A model generated the notes under the pieces. It worked only from the letters and a program-made list of their open reading frames with translations. It did not search any database and was not told the origin of the DNA. Source: Polyangiaceae bacterium (lineage in GTDB: Bacteria > Myxococcota_A > Polyangia > Polyangiales > Polyangiaceae). Taken from it: a stretch of 39,195 nt of DNA. The position numbers and the translations under genes are program-made. The DNA lies in the NCBI GenBank assembly GCA_025937785.1, contig JAICQQ010000058.1, positions 1-39,195 of the forward strand. The letters are read 5' to 3'. The first letter of the stretch is position 1. The number at the start of each line of letters is the position of its first letter. Of this stretch, positions 27,701-36,242 are shown piece by piece.

Positions 27701-29514
27701 CGCAGTTCTGGGAAGAAGCCGCGATGATCCTGATGGACGAGCTCGATGACCCCGAGCGCGGCGAATTCGCCCTGGCCCGCGCGGTCGAGCGTGATGTCCG
27801 ACGTTTTGCCGCCTTCGATCGCTTGTTTCGCATCGTGCGCGCGCGCAAGGACGGACCACGCCTGTTGGAGTTGATCGCCCGACGCCTGGACGTGGCCGAA
27901 GACCCGACGGAGCTCGCCAAGCTGTTCTGGGAGCGCGCGCGCGTACTGCGGCAGACCGGCGATCTTCAGGGAGCGCTCGCTGCGCTCGAGAACGTCACGA
28001 TGCTCGAGACCGACCACGTGGGTGCGCTCGCACTCGCGGGCGAGGTCTATCTGAGCACGCAACAATTCCCAGAGGCCGCCGACAAGCTCGCCAAGCTCGC
28101 CACATTGGATGAAGCTCCGGCACGCCAGCGCCTGATGAGCGGCATCGCCGCCGTCGACATCTACGAGAAGCGGCTGAGGGATCACGACGCAGCCTTGGGA
28201 GTGCTGAAGGGCCTCTACGGCGCTGGCCTGAGCACGCTCCCCGTGCGCGAGCGTCTGGCGAAGGTCGCCGCTCGTGCGAAAGACTGGGCGAGCTCGACCG
28301 AGGTGCTCGAGCAGCTGATGACGGAGCGCGACAGCGCCGAAGGGCGCATCGAAGCTGCGCGCTTGGCCATGGTGATCCATCGCGACCAGCTGGCGCGACC
28401 TGGCGGGGCGGCGAAGGCTGTCGCCTGCCTTTTGTCGGAAGCGCCCGACGACGGCGAAGCCTTGGAGCTCGTGCTGGCCGACATCCTCGACGACCACGAG
28501 ACCATCGAGTTTTTGGAACGCGGGCAGGCTCAACTGATCGAGTCGCTGATGGCGGAGCCTCTCGACGCCGAACGTTTGGATCGACTCGCCCGCATCGCTG
28601 CCAAGCTGGAGGATGCGCCGCTGCGCCAGGCCGCCCTCGGCGCCCTAGTCGCTCTCGGTGAAGGCAACCGCGAGGTGGATCGGGAACTCGCCGAACTCGA
28701 TCAGCGGGTAACTCACATCCCGCAGATGGCCATCGGCAGCGAAGTCTTGCCGGAGCTGGCCGACGCCGAAGACGCCGGTGCCATCCCCGAACTGATGGCG
28801 CTGATGGCGCCCACGCTCGCCGAATCCCTCGGCCCGAACCTGGGAAGCTTCTCCGTGACTCGCCGCCACAAGGTGAGCCCTCGCGCCGGGCTACCCCTAC
28901 GCAACGAGGTCGCCGCCTGGGCGGGCGCCCTCGGTATCGGCGAGTTCGACCTGTACGTGGGCGGGCCGACTGAAGACGGCGTCTTCGGGGTCTCCGGCGA
29001 CACGCCCTCGTTGATCGTCGGGCCCGCCGTCTCGGCACCGCTCAGCGCGCAGCACCGCGCGGCGGTGGCGCGCGAGCTGTTCGCGCTCCGCCGCGGTACT
29101 TGCATCCTGCGGCACCGCGAGGCCACGGACGTCGCCGCGCTCATCGTCGCTGCCGCCCGCGTGGTCGAGGTAGAGATACCCTCGCCTCACTACGCGATGC
29201 TCGGTGAGTTCACGCGACTCCTTTCCAAGGATACACCACGCAAACTCAAGCGAGCGCTCGCCGACCTCGCGCGCAGCATCGCCGGCTCCGGCGAAGATCC
29301 GCTGCTCTGGTATCGCGCGGCCACGTCGAGCCTCGACCGCATGGCGACGCTGGCGGCAGGCGACGTCTCCTGGGTGCTGGCGGAGTCGGGGGCGACGCGC
29401 GGCCGGCTCGGCGCCTCCATCGAAGCCCAACGAAGGGCAGCCCGCCTGCTGTCATTCGTGCTCTCACCGGCTTACCTGGCGCTGCGACAGAAACTCGGGA
29501 TGGGCGTTCGATGA
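24757..29514 (+). CDS. Giant TPR-like repeat protein 1 with C-terminal degenerate peptidase-like domain (1585 aa)
   Basis: There is no signal peptide or TM helix, so it is probably cytoplasmic. Almost the whole length is helical repeats of 34-40 residues, of TPR type: ARDALESALAHSPESASVWY; ATQLLDKALARFKTDPTILH; ALATFRSVVEAFPEEVIGWE; ALAALENVTMLETDHVGALA. From about residue 1379 a different domain follows: LRNEVAAWAGALGIGEFDLY; PSLIVGPAVSAPLSAQHRAA; VARELFALRRGTCIL (ARELFAL at 1438-1444). It aligns by eye with the end of the next protein. I read it as M48-peptidase-like without HExxH. An ATG at 24757 is preferred to a TTG two codons upstream. The stop overlaps the next start as ATGA. A scaffold role is inferred. 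Confidence 0.88.
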   Translation: MPSTTKTAAASADSTAPDPGLVTATIERLREEHERAESSSLRALLLHEIALLEERMGDEGAAARDQLSAVNEQPDYREPLEQLITIIQRRQSYKNLGKLLERLVRVSDTPEAIERAQLDHAAHLARFEDNLNGARDALESALAHSPESASVWYALETVAGKLRDPELRQRALKSRLDLTQHSTWRALLAVDLAQLAAHGGDVDLAVSTLQKGIDQAGPATFAAARALENLARREGRTDVLAGALETQATLIERALEDSSALDSFGVPAYSKSDAQLAQCWLSAAEAHRSRGDVAAATQLLDKALARFKTDPTILHARLNAAEVAGDTRVAAELSRTALDQGVAGPLAAALWLRVAEAAASDGDGAGALQAVKSALSEDPACIPARALELDLLSGGLDGAALAATFEETAEQLPSKEGKARYYLMAANAWARLAGDVQGAKAALSQAGLFGTSPSTVARVARLLATTSDDAAWYDEATKRLIAAGAAAQEKLSLWYELARQRMLKGDRAGAREAVTSLAELPDGDWLGSTLHAYVLPLGSAAGLRGDDSLATDAAALEKLALVETDPATVTALNVAITLRKARAGAIDEASKLLEEIQGDEPQGLLVSVGLAETLKQRGQMTAAAAVLSECASGQTHDTLAASLSLWAGMTYWQGGDRKAAVECFTHAHEREPDAGGLMLSWALRAVEPNDLNARRQALDTASAEDPVLALERFGLEAFRTGATREGAEALRAIGPRAGELFEAATLAKVLTAGADDAGHLDALEQLTALGGEAPMLALAAEHLMELDQARKGQLDPVKLERTAAGWAAQDPSLVAAMEWLAAATASSDHGREVQARRAIAQRLDPALGSVLEASASLLSSLIGNEQEPLLASTEPAARLANLELSPPGCDPRRRASALLNVGDVLGDESAALCHAIGGYNQLSLGQAEPALATFRSVVEAFPEEVIGWEGLRRAALATGDRTAAAEACAALGDATSDDAEGAQFWEEAAMILMDELDDPERGEFALARAVERDVRRFAAFDRLFRIVRARKDGPRLLELIARRLDVAEDPTELAKLFWERARVLRQTGDLQGALAALENVTMLETDHVGALALAGEVYLSTQQFPEAADKLAKLATLDEAPARQRLMSGIAAVDIYEKRLRDHDAALGVLKGLYGAGLSTLPVRERLAKVAARAKDWASSTEVLEQLMTERDSAEGRIEAARLAMVIHRDQLARPGGAAKAVACLLSEAPDDGEALELVLADILDDHETIEFLERGQAQLIESLMAEPLDAERLDRLARIAAKLEDAPLRQAALGALVALGEGNREVDRELAELDQRVTHIPQMAIGSEVLPELADAEDAGAIPELMALMAPTLAESLGPNLGSFSVTRRHKVSPRAGLPLRNEVAAWAGALGIGEFDLYVGGPTEDGVFGVSGDTPSLIVGPAVSAPLSAQHRAAVARELFALRRGTCILRHREATDVAALIVAAARVVEVEIPSPHYAMLGEFTRLLSKDTPRKLKRALADLARSIAGSGEDPLLWYRAATSSLDRMATLAAGDVSWVLAESGATRGRLGASIEAQRRAARLLSFVLSPAYLALRQKLGMGVR

Positions 29515-32500
29515 GTAGCACAAGCGACGACGAGTCCAGAGCCAAAGGCTCCCCGAAGGTTCGCCCGAACCAGAACGAGCAGCCGGAGAGCGACAGGGGC
29601 GCAGGCTCGCACTCAGCACAGAACCAACTCGACATCGAGCCCGATGCGTTGCTCGACTCGCTGCTCGCCGACGGGGACGACCTCGTCGAGGGACCGCTCG
29701 ACAGCGAGCACGACGGTTCGTTCCCCGATGACGAGGAAGAGGTGACCAGCATCGTCGCCCCGCCTTCCCCCAAGCCGTCGCGAGGCGCGCCCGTCGACGA
29801 GTTCAGCGACGTCGATGATCTGTTGACCAAGAGCACACCGCCACCGAAGGCTCCGCAAGTGGCCGTGAAGAGCGCCAAGGCCACGCTGCAGGGGCTTCGG
29901 CCCGCCGCCCCCCGCCCGGGCGTTCCTCGCCCGCAATCGCGCGAATTCTCGCGCCCTGCCGCCCCCGCGCCCGCGGCCCGATCCGCGGAGCCACCCCCGC
30001 CACCGCGCACCACGCGAAAGCCGCCCGCGGTGAACCCGTCGGGCCCGCCGCCGCGCGAACCCTTCCTGCCAGCGATGAGTCCCAAGGCACCGCCGGCACG
30101 GGTGCGAAAGCTCAGCGAAGAGACCGACGTCGATGACAACTCCAGCGAGGAGGAACCGACGTTTCGCGCGTACGTGACCGACGCGGATCTGGAAGCGAGC
30201 CGGCCTTCGAGCTTCGACCTGGCGGACGCGCTCGAGCCCGACCAAAGCGCCGAATCGGGCGACTCGTACTCGCCAGACTTCGAGGACCTCGACGAGGACA
30301 TCCTCGAATCGGTGCCCCCCGACCCTCCGGATGCGCTCGGAGCGGACGCTGCCGAGGCTGAAGCATTCCCTGAAGTCGAGGGCCGTGCCGCGAGTTACGA
30401 CTCGCTGCCCTCCGATTCGGTGCCGCCGGGCTCGTTACCGCCGGAGTCCTTCCCGAGCGATTCGATGCTGGCCCCCCCGGGTCACGAAACCGTCCGTCCT
30501 GAAGCCGACAGCGCAGCGTCCTCGCTGCCCCCTGCACCGAGCTCGCCCGGCAGCCAGCCGAGTGCAGCAGGCAGTCAGCCGCCGAGTTCGCCGCGCCGCC
30601 CGGCTTCGAGCGCGCCGGGCAGTCAGCAGGACTTCGCGCCACGCCAACGCTTCTCGAGCGTCGATGGCTTCGGCCGCGCGTCGGTCGATACCCTGCTCGA
30701 AGACGAGCACACCGAGCTGGTCGATTCGATACCGCCTGACGAAGCGCTGGGAACCTATCGCAGCGAACGCTCCGCCGCGGAGCACCTGGCCGAACGTGGC
30801 CTCACGGACGAGTGGCGCGCGCGGGCCGAGTGGTTCGAGCGCCAGGCGCAAGCCACCGTCGATCCGGCGGCCAAGGCCAGGGCGCTCTTGATCGCTAGCG
30901 AGCACTTCGCGCTCGTCGGTGACATCGGCAAAGCGCGCAGCGTGGCCAGCGAAATTCACGCGGTTCAACCGGCCATGACGCTGGGTTCGCGCCAGCTTCG
31001 CTGGCTCGCCGCCGTCGAACAGGACTACAAAGCGGTCGCCGGTGCGCTCGAGCTCGAAACGCGGGCATCGCCCACACCGCTGGCACGAGCGCATGCGGCA
31101 AACCTGGCTGCAGACATCCAGCGCGTCTGCTTCGACGACGTGGCGGGCGCCCGGCGCAAGCTCGATCTGGCCGCCCGCGTCCTGCCGGCCGATCCTCGTC
31201 CGTACATGCTGCGCATGGCAGAGCAGCTGGGGCAGACGGCAGGTCCACCACGATTGCGCTGGCCCGAGATCGAGGAGCTGCAGCCCTTGGTCCGCGTCGC
31301 CGAGGAGCTGGAGCGCCTGCGCGGGCCGACGAAGCCCAGCGACTCGGCCGGCACCACTCAAGCTACCACGCTGGAAGAAACGCGCCGCGCGCTCGCGACG
31401 CGAGACGTCAAGCAAGCGCTCGTGGCACTCAAACGTTTGAGCCGGGCACGCGGCATGCGGCGCGCCGCGTTGTGGTTGGGTGCGGCGTTGGCCGCGCACA
31501 GCGACGAGACGAGGCCGATCGCCATCGAGATGCTGCGCGACCTGGTCGCCAAGGACCAGAGCCTCTTGGCGCGACAGGCGCTGGCGGCGCGGGCCGTCGA
31601 GCAAGGCGACGCCGCCGGCGCGCGCGCGGCGCTGTATCAGGACGACGGCTTGTCTCCGGCGTTCGACGCGGCGACGCGGGTGGCGCTCGGGGTGTTGACA
31701 GGCAGCGTGCCAGCCTCCATCGCCGAAGATCTCGATCAGCTCGCGCTCGGTGCACTGAAGCCGCTGGCGGCGGCCGCCGATGCCTCGGCGGCTCCGCTCG
31801 CAGAAGATCCACGCATCCTGACCGGAGACGAGCGGCAGCAAAACGAGCTCTTGGCAGGTCGGGCGCTCGCCGCCCTGCTGCTGTCCGGGGAAGGTGGTTT
31901 TGGGGGCGCGGCTGATCCGGGCCAGCCTTCGGCGATGACGCGGCTGCGTTTGGCGAGCGAGCGCATCGCCCAGCAGCACGGCGCGCGAGCGCTGACCCAG
32001 ATCCTCGACCTCGAGTTCGCGCTCGCAGAGGCCCGCGCCGGGAGCATCGCAGCGGCCCTCGCAGCTTGGCCCGGCATGGAGACCGGACCGCAGAAAGCTC
32101 TCGTGAGCGCGCTCGCGCTCGAAGTCAGCGGTGATCGCGACGCGACCAAGCGCGCGTTGAAACAGGCGCTCGAGCTAGACCCGGACCATGAAGGCGCCAC
32201 CCGGGCGCTTCTGCACGACGCCTCGCCGGCAGAGGCAGCCGAGCTGCTGACGCAACTGGCAGAGGCCAAGGACGATCCCGCGCAGGCGGGGTTCCTCTTG
32301 CTCGAAGCCGCGCTGCGGCGCACGGACGACCCCAAGGCAGCCGAAGAGCTCTTGGTACGAGCCGCCGCTTCCTCGCCCGAGATGCCGCTCGTGTACCTGC
32401 AAGGCGAGCAACAAGCTCGTCAGCGCGGCGACGCCGACCAGCTCTTGAACTGGCTCCGCCAGCGGCGCGAGGCCGCGACGGACAGCATCGATCGCGCCTT

Positions 32501-35360
32501 CGACTACGTGCGTGAGGCATTGCTGGTCGCCGAGACCGACATGACGCTCGCGGCCAGCTTGCTCGGCGACGCCGTGGCTGCCCGACCGCACGACATCGCG
32601 CTGCAGGAACTGCACGACCGGCTCACTTCGCAGAGCGGCGTCGAGCGCGGCCGCTGGCGCGAAGAGGTCGCCGATCAAGTCAGCGACGAATCCAGGCAAC
32701 GGCTATTTCTGGAGGCCGCCTTGGAGTACGAGCGAGCCGGTGACATCGAAAGCGCCGCCCGCGTAGCAACGAAGGCAAAGACCGGCAGCACCAGCGAGTT
32801 CGTGGCGTTGACGGCGGAGCGCCTGAACATTGCTCGCGGAAACAGCGGAGCGCTGGCAGAAGCTTTGCTCGCGGAGGCGCGCGAAGCCACCGATGCCCGC
32901 ACGCAGCGCGAGCTCTACGAACGCCTGAGCGAGCTCGACGAAGCCAGAGGCGACCATGCGAGCGCGCTCTTGTGGCAAAGCGCGATCCTGGAGCGCACAC
33001 CCGACTACTTGCCTGCCTTGCGCCGTCTCGAACACGAGTACATCGGCACTGGGCGCTGGGACGACCTGGAGCCCATCGCGCTGACGCTGGCGCGCCAGCT
33101 CGACCCCAGTGAGGCCGGCGCGCACGCGACGTTCGTGACCCACCAGCGCATTCTGAGCGGGCGCTGGGAGCTGGCCCGCGAAGCCATCGCCCTCGCCTGC
33201 AAGGGCGAACATCCGAATCTCTGGGCGCTCCGAGCCTTCGCCGGGCCGGCGCGCGGCTCGGACGACTTGGAGGCGTCGCTCAGGGGCGAGCTCGAGCTAA
33301 TGCACCGAGCGAGCACTCCGCTGGACGTCGCGACGCTGTCACTCAGGGCCGCGGAAGCGGCGACGAGGCTCGGTAAGCTCGACGCCGCGCGGGCGCTCTT
33401 GCAGCGCGCGATTCAGCAGGTGCCCAATCACTTGGTGGCCCTGACCACGCTCGCCGACGTGCTGGAAGCCATGGGCTCTGCGCACGACGCCGCCGAGGCG
33501 CTCGAAGCTGCCGCAACCGCTTTCCAGACGACGAAACACCAGGTCGAGATGTGGCACCAGGCTGCGGTGCTGTGGCAGGACGCGGTGAACGACGAACAGC
33601 GCGCCATCCACGCACTCGAGAACGCTTTGGAACGCGACATCACTCACTCCGAGGCTTTCCGGCGCCTGCAAGACGTCTACGTGCGGCAGCGCGAAACTCA
33701 AAAACTGGCCGATCTGCTCGAGCGCCGCCTCGAACGCACGACGGATCGAGACGAGCGCATCGCCATCGAAGTCATGCGGGGGCAAGCGCTCGCCGGTGTC
33801 GGAGAGAAGCAGGCGGCGCGGCAAGCCCTGGCAGCGGCGCTCGATGCCAATCCGGAGCACGCTGTCGCGCTCGGTGCTTATGCCGAGCTGTGCATGGACG
33901 AAGGCGATTGGAGCACCGCAGAGCAGTCCTGGATCCGGCTGGCGCGGCACGTCGACGATCCAAAGCAGCAAGCGCTGATCTACGCACGCCTCGGAGCGCT
34001 CTACGACGAGCAACTGCCGAACCCCGAACGCGCCGAGCGCGCGTATCAGGAGGTCCTCAAGCGCGATCCTGACAACGTGCAAGCCCTCGGACGGTTGGTG
34101 GAAGTGTACGTAGCGCTGCGCGACCAAGAGCGCGCCGTGACGCTCCAGCAACAGCTGATCGACCGAGCTAGCACCGATGAGCAAAAGCGCGATCACACGC
34201 TCGGGCTCGCCCGCGTGTACGAGCGCCTATCGCCCGACCCCAAGCAATCGATCGCAGTTCTCGAGCAAGCCAAGAAAGCCTACGGACACGACAGCCACGT
34301 GCTGCGCGCCCACGCGGAGCTGCTCCAGCGCCGCGGCGAGGATCGTGTGCTGGGCATGTTGCTCGACCGTGCGGCAAGCGACGCTCGCCGAGCGCTGGGT
34401 ACGGGTCGCTTCGACACCGCCTTCTTCGAGATCCTCTCGACAGTAAGCGATCTCAGGGGCGCAACGGACGGCGCCATCGTAGCGCGCTCGACCCTGGCCG
34501 CGCTGCGAGGCGAACCGACCGAGCTTTCGGGCGCCGGACCACGCGTCGCCGACACGGGTCTCGACGAACTGCTCGCTCCCGCTGCGTTGTCAGGGCCACT
34601 GCGCATCCTGCTCACGAAGTCGGGGCACGTGCTCGATAATGCTTACCCCGTCGACCTCCGCGCGCTTCGTGCGGGGCCGCTGCCTGGGGAGTTTGCTCAG
34701 CTCCAAGACCACGTCGAGCAAGTAGCGTCTGCCTTCGGCATCGATGGCGTCGAGGTGTTGGTATCCCCGGCCCTCGGCGCGATCTGCATGCCCGTGAGTT
34801 CGGCGCCCGCTCGCGTCGTGTACGGCGAGAGCCTGCTGTCGCAAGGCAACGCCGTGGCGCGCTACTTCCTTTTGATCCGGGCGTTGAAGATCATCCAAAC
34901 CGGTGCGACGACATTGGCTCGTACGGCGCCGATCGATCTCTGGCCGCTGCTCGCCGGTTTCCTCAATGTGTTTGCGGCCAACTGGGAGCCGCAGGGTGCC
35001 GACGCCAGGAAGACAGCGCAGGCGACTCAGCGCATCAAACAGGTGATGACGGCTCCCCTGGACAACGACGTCCCGATGCTGGCGCTGGAAGTCATCGGGT
35101 CCATCGGCAACCGCGCGAGCCAGCTCTCCGTCGCTACCAACCAGTTCGGCAATCGGGCGGGCCTTTTGGCGGTCGGCGATCCCGCCTCGGCGCTCGAAGG
35201 CGTGGCCCTCGCCGCGGGTCAGGACAAAGGGCTTCCCCCCGCGCCCCCAGAACGGCTGCGCTGGATCGTGAGGAACTCCGAAGCTCGCGATCTGGCGATC
35301 TTCAGCGTCACCGATCAGTACGTCCAGGCTCGGCAAGCGCTCGGCGTCGGCGCCACCTGA
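29511..35360 (+). CDS. Giant TPR-like repeat protein 2, paralogue of the upstream gene (1949 aa)
   Basis: Residues ~1-400 are predicted disordered: acidic, Ser/Pro-rich with SDSVPPGSLPPESFPSDS-type runs and Pro/Arg-rich blocks. From about 430 to 1650 helical TPR-type repeats follow (RALKQALELDPDHEGATRAL; AARALLQRAIQQVPNHLVAL; ARQALAAALDANPEHAVALG; AERAYQEVLKRDPDNVQALG). The last ~230 residues (from about 1720) contain LQDHVEQVASAFGIDGVEVL, ARVVYGESLLSQGNAVARYF and LLIRALKIIQTG, equivalent to the terminal domain of the upstream protein; the HExxH position reads AVARYFLLI. There is no export signal. The ATGA overlap with the upstream gene implies coupled translation and probably a hetero-complex. 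Function unknown. Confidence 0.88.
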   Translation: MSSTSDDESRAKGSPKVRPNQNEQPESDRGAGSHSAQNQLDIEPDALLDSLLADGDDLVEGPLDSEHDGSFPDDEEEVTSIVAPPSPKPSRGAPVDEFSDVDDLLTKSTPPPKAPQVAVKSAKATLQGLRPAAPRPGVPRPQSREFSRPAAPAPAARSAEPPPPPRTTRKPPAVNPSGPPPREPFLPAMSPKAPPARVRKLSEETDVDDNSSEEEPTFRAYVTDADLEASRPSSFDLADALEPDQSAESGDSYSPDFEDLDEDILESVPPDPPDALGADAAEAEAFPEVEGRAASYDSLPSDSVPPGSLPPESFPSDSMLAPPGHETVRPEADSAASSLPPAPSSPGSQPSAAGSQPPSSPRRPASSAPGSQQDFAPRQRFSSVDGFGRASVDTLLEDEHTELVDSIPPDEALGTYRSERSAAEHLAERGLTDEWRARAEWFERQAQATVDPAAKARALLIASEHFALVGDIGKARSVASEIHAVQPAMTLGSRQLRWLAAVEQDYKAVAGALELETRASPTPLARAHAANLAADIQRVCFDDVAGARRKLDLAARVLPADPRPYMLRMAEQLGQTAGPPRLRWPEIEELQPLVRVAEELERLRGPTKPSDSAGTTQATTLEETRRALATRDVKQALVALKRLSRARGMRRAALWLGAALAAHSDETRPIAIEMLRDLVAKDQSLLARQALAARAVEQGDAAGARAALYQDDGLSPAFDAATRVALGVLTGSVPASIAEDLDQLALGALKPLAAAADASAAPLAEDPRILTGDERQQNELLAGRALAALLLSGEGGFGGAADPGQPSAMTRLRLASERIAQQHGARALTQILDLEFALAEARAGSIAAALAAWPGMETGPQKALVSALALEVSGDRDATKRALKQALELDPDHEGATRALLHDASPAEAAELLTQLAEAKDDPAQAGFLLLEAALRRTDDPKAAEELLVRAAASSPEMPLVYLQGEQQARQRGDADQLLNWLRQRREAATDSIDRAFDYVREALLVAETDMTLAASLLGDAVAARPHDIALQELHDRLTSQSGVERGRWREEVADQVSDESRQRLFLEAALEYERAGDIESAARVATKAKTGSTSEFVALTAERLNIARGNSGALAEALLAEAREATDARTQRELYERLSELDEARGDHASALLWQSAILERTPDYLPALRRLEHEYIGTGRWDDLEPIALTLARQLDPSEAGAHATFVTHQRILSGRWELAREAIALACKGEHPNLWALRAFAGPARGSDDLEASLRGELELMHRASTPLDVATLSLRAAEAATRLGKLDAARALLQRAIQQVPNHLVALTTLADVLEAMGSAHDAAEALEAAATAFQTTKHQVEMWHQAAVLWQDAVNDEQRAIHALENALERDITHSEAFRRLQDVYVRQRETQKLADLLERRLERTTDRDERIAIEVMRGQALAGVGEKQAARQALAAALDANPEHAVALGAYAELCMDEGDWSTAEQSWIRLARHVDDPKQQALIYARLGALYDEQLPNPERAERAYQEVLKRDPDNVQALGRLVEVYVALRDQERAVTLQQQLIDRASTDEQKRDHTLGLARVYERLSPDPKQSIAVLEQAKKAYGHDSHVLRAHAELLQRRGEDRVLGMLLDRAASDARRALGTGRFDTAFFEILSTVSDLRGATDGAIVARSTLAALRGEPTELSGAGPRVADTGLDELLAPAALSGPLRILLTKSGHVLDNAYPVDLRALRAGPLPGEFAQLQDHVEQVASAFGIDGVEVLVSPALGAICMPVSSAPARVVYGESLLSQGNAVARYFLLIRALKIIQTGATTLARTAPIDLWPLLAGFLNVFAANWEPQGADARKTAQATQRIKQVMTAPLDNDVPMLALEVIGSIGNRASQLSVATNQFGNRAGLLAVGDPASALEGVALAAGQDKGLPPAPPERLRWIVRNSEARDLAIFSVTDQYVQARQALGVGAT

Positions 35361-35486
35361 GCACCCTCATACGTCGAACGGGTCGAGACGACCGCGCCCG
35401 CTGCCGCTTTCACGAGCTCCACTCCTCCCACACTCTGCGAGCGGTTTGTTCGCCCGTCCGGTCCGTCCAGGGTATGATCGTGTAGC
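35361..35486 (+). promoter_or_regulatory. Intergenic region with a candidate -10 for a leaderless mRNA
   Basis: TATGAT at 35473-35478 ends 8 bases before the ATG at 35487, and no Shine-Dalgarno sequence precedes that ATG. Transcription would then begin at or next to the start codon. No good -35 is visible at standard spacing (TTGTTC at 35446 is too far). A small stem GGTCG-AGA-CGACC (35381-35393) follows the giant TPR gene. Confidence 0.35.
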
Positions 35487-36209
35487 ATGAAGTTCCGGGT
35501 GACTGCTGCGCTCGTCGCCGTTTTCGGAAGTCACGCACTTCCCTGTCTGGCGCAGCCTTCCGTGCGCTTCGCCGATGCGCCGAGCGCGAGCCCCGCACTC
35601 CCCGTCGGATCGCGCGTGCACGAGCACGAACGGCCCTTGGTCGACGAAGCGTGTGGTGGCGCCGGTTTGCTCGTCGGCCGCGCCCGCAGGCTCAGCGCGC
35701 GCGGCAACGTGCTCTCGGCGCTGAGCGCGTACTCCCAAGCGGTCACCCTTTACCCGAAATGCGGCGTCGCGACTCTGGAGCTCGCTAGCTTGCGCGCCAA
35801 CCTCGGAGACTACACGGAGGCGGAGCGCTTGTTCGATCGGGCGGTTCACCTCCGCGAGCACGCGCCAGAAGCCTTCAAAGCCCGCGCGGTGATGCGGCGC
35901 CGACAGGGGCAGCGCGCCGCCGCGCTCTCCGACCTGGGTGCTGCGGTCGCCATGCGCCCTGACGACATCGAGAGCGTCCGCCTGCTCGCGGATTGGTTCA
36001 TCGAGGAACGGGTCTGGCCGGCGGCGCTCGCCCAGTGTCGCGCCCTCGTGCGGCTGCTCACCGAGACCAAGCAGAACGCCGAGCTCGCCCAAGCCGAACT
36101 GCGCGTGCGAGCGCTAGCGATCATGGCAGCAGAAACGGACCCTGTCGCCGAAGGCGCTCGCTCCGAAAACTGGGTGCGGCGCTCGCTGTCGAAGCTGGCG
36201 CAGCCCTGA
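35487..36209 (+). CDS. Secreted small TPR protein (240 aa)
   Basis: The signal peptide is MKFRVTAALVAVFGSHALPC, then LAQPS. Three to four TPR-type helix pairs follow: GNVLSALSAYSQAVTLYPKC; GDYTEAERLFDRAVHLREHA; GQRAAALSDLGAAVAMRPDD; WPAALAQCRALVRLLTE. It is therefore a periplasmic repeat protein for protein contacts, with no catalytic domain. It follows giant TPR protein 2 by 126 bases on the same strand and may or may not share its promoter. Cysteines at LPC, EAC and KCG could pair in the periplasm. Convergent with the gene at 36243, 33 bases away. Confidence 0.85.
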   Translation: MKFRVTAALVAVFGSHALPCLAQPSVRFADAPSASPALPVGSRVHEHERPLVDEACGGAGLLVGRARRLSARGNVLSALSAYSQAVTLYPKCGVATLELASLRANLGDYTEAERLFDRAVHLREHAPEAFKARAVMRRRQGQRAAALSDLGAAVAMRPDDIESVRLLADWFIEERVWPAALAQCRALVRLLTETKQNAELAQAELRVRALAIMAAETDPVAEGARSENWVRRSLSKLAQP

Positions 36210-36242
36210 GGCTGGCTGGCAGGCGCGGCTTGGGGGGCAGAG

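Noticed and set aside
35367..36092. 241-aa minus-strand frame opposite the secreted TPR gene
   Set aside because: The plus strand has a signal peptide and clear TPR repeats; the minus frame has neither.
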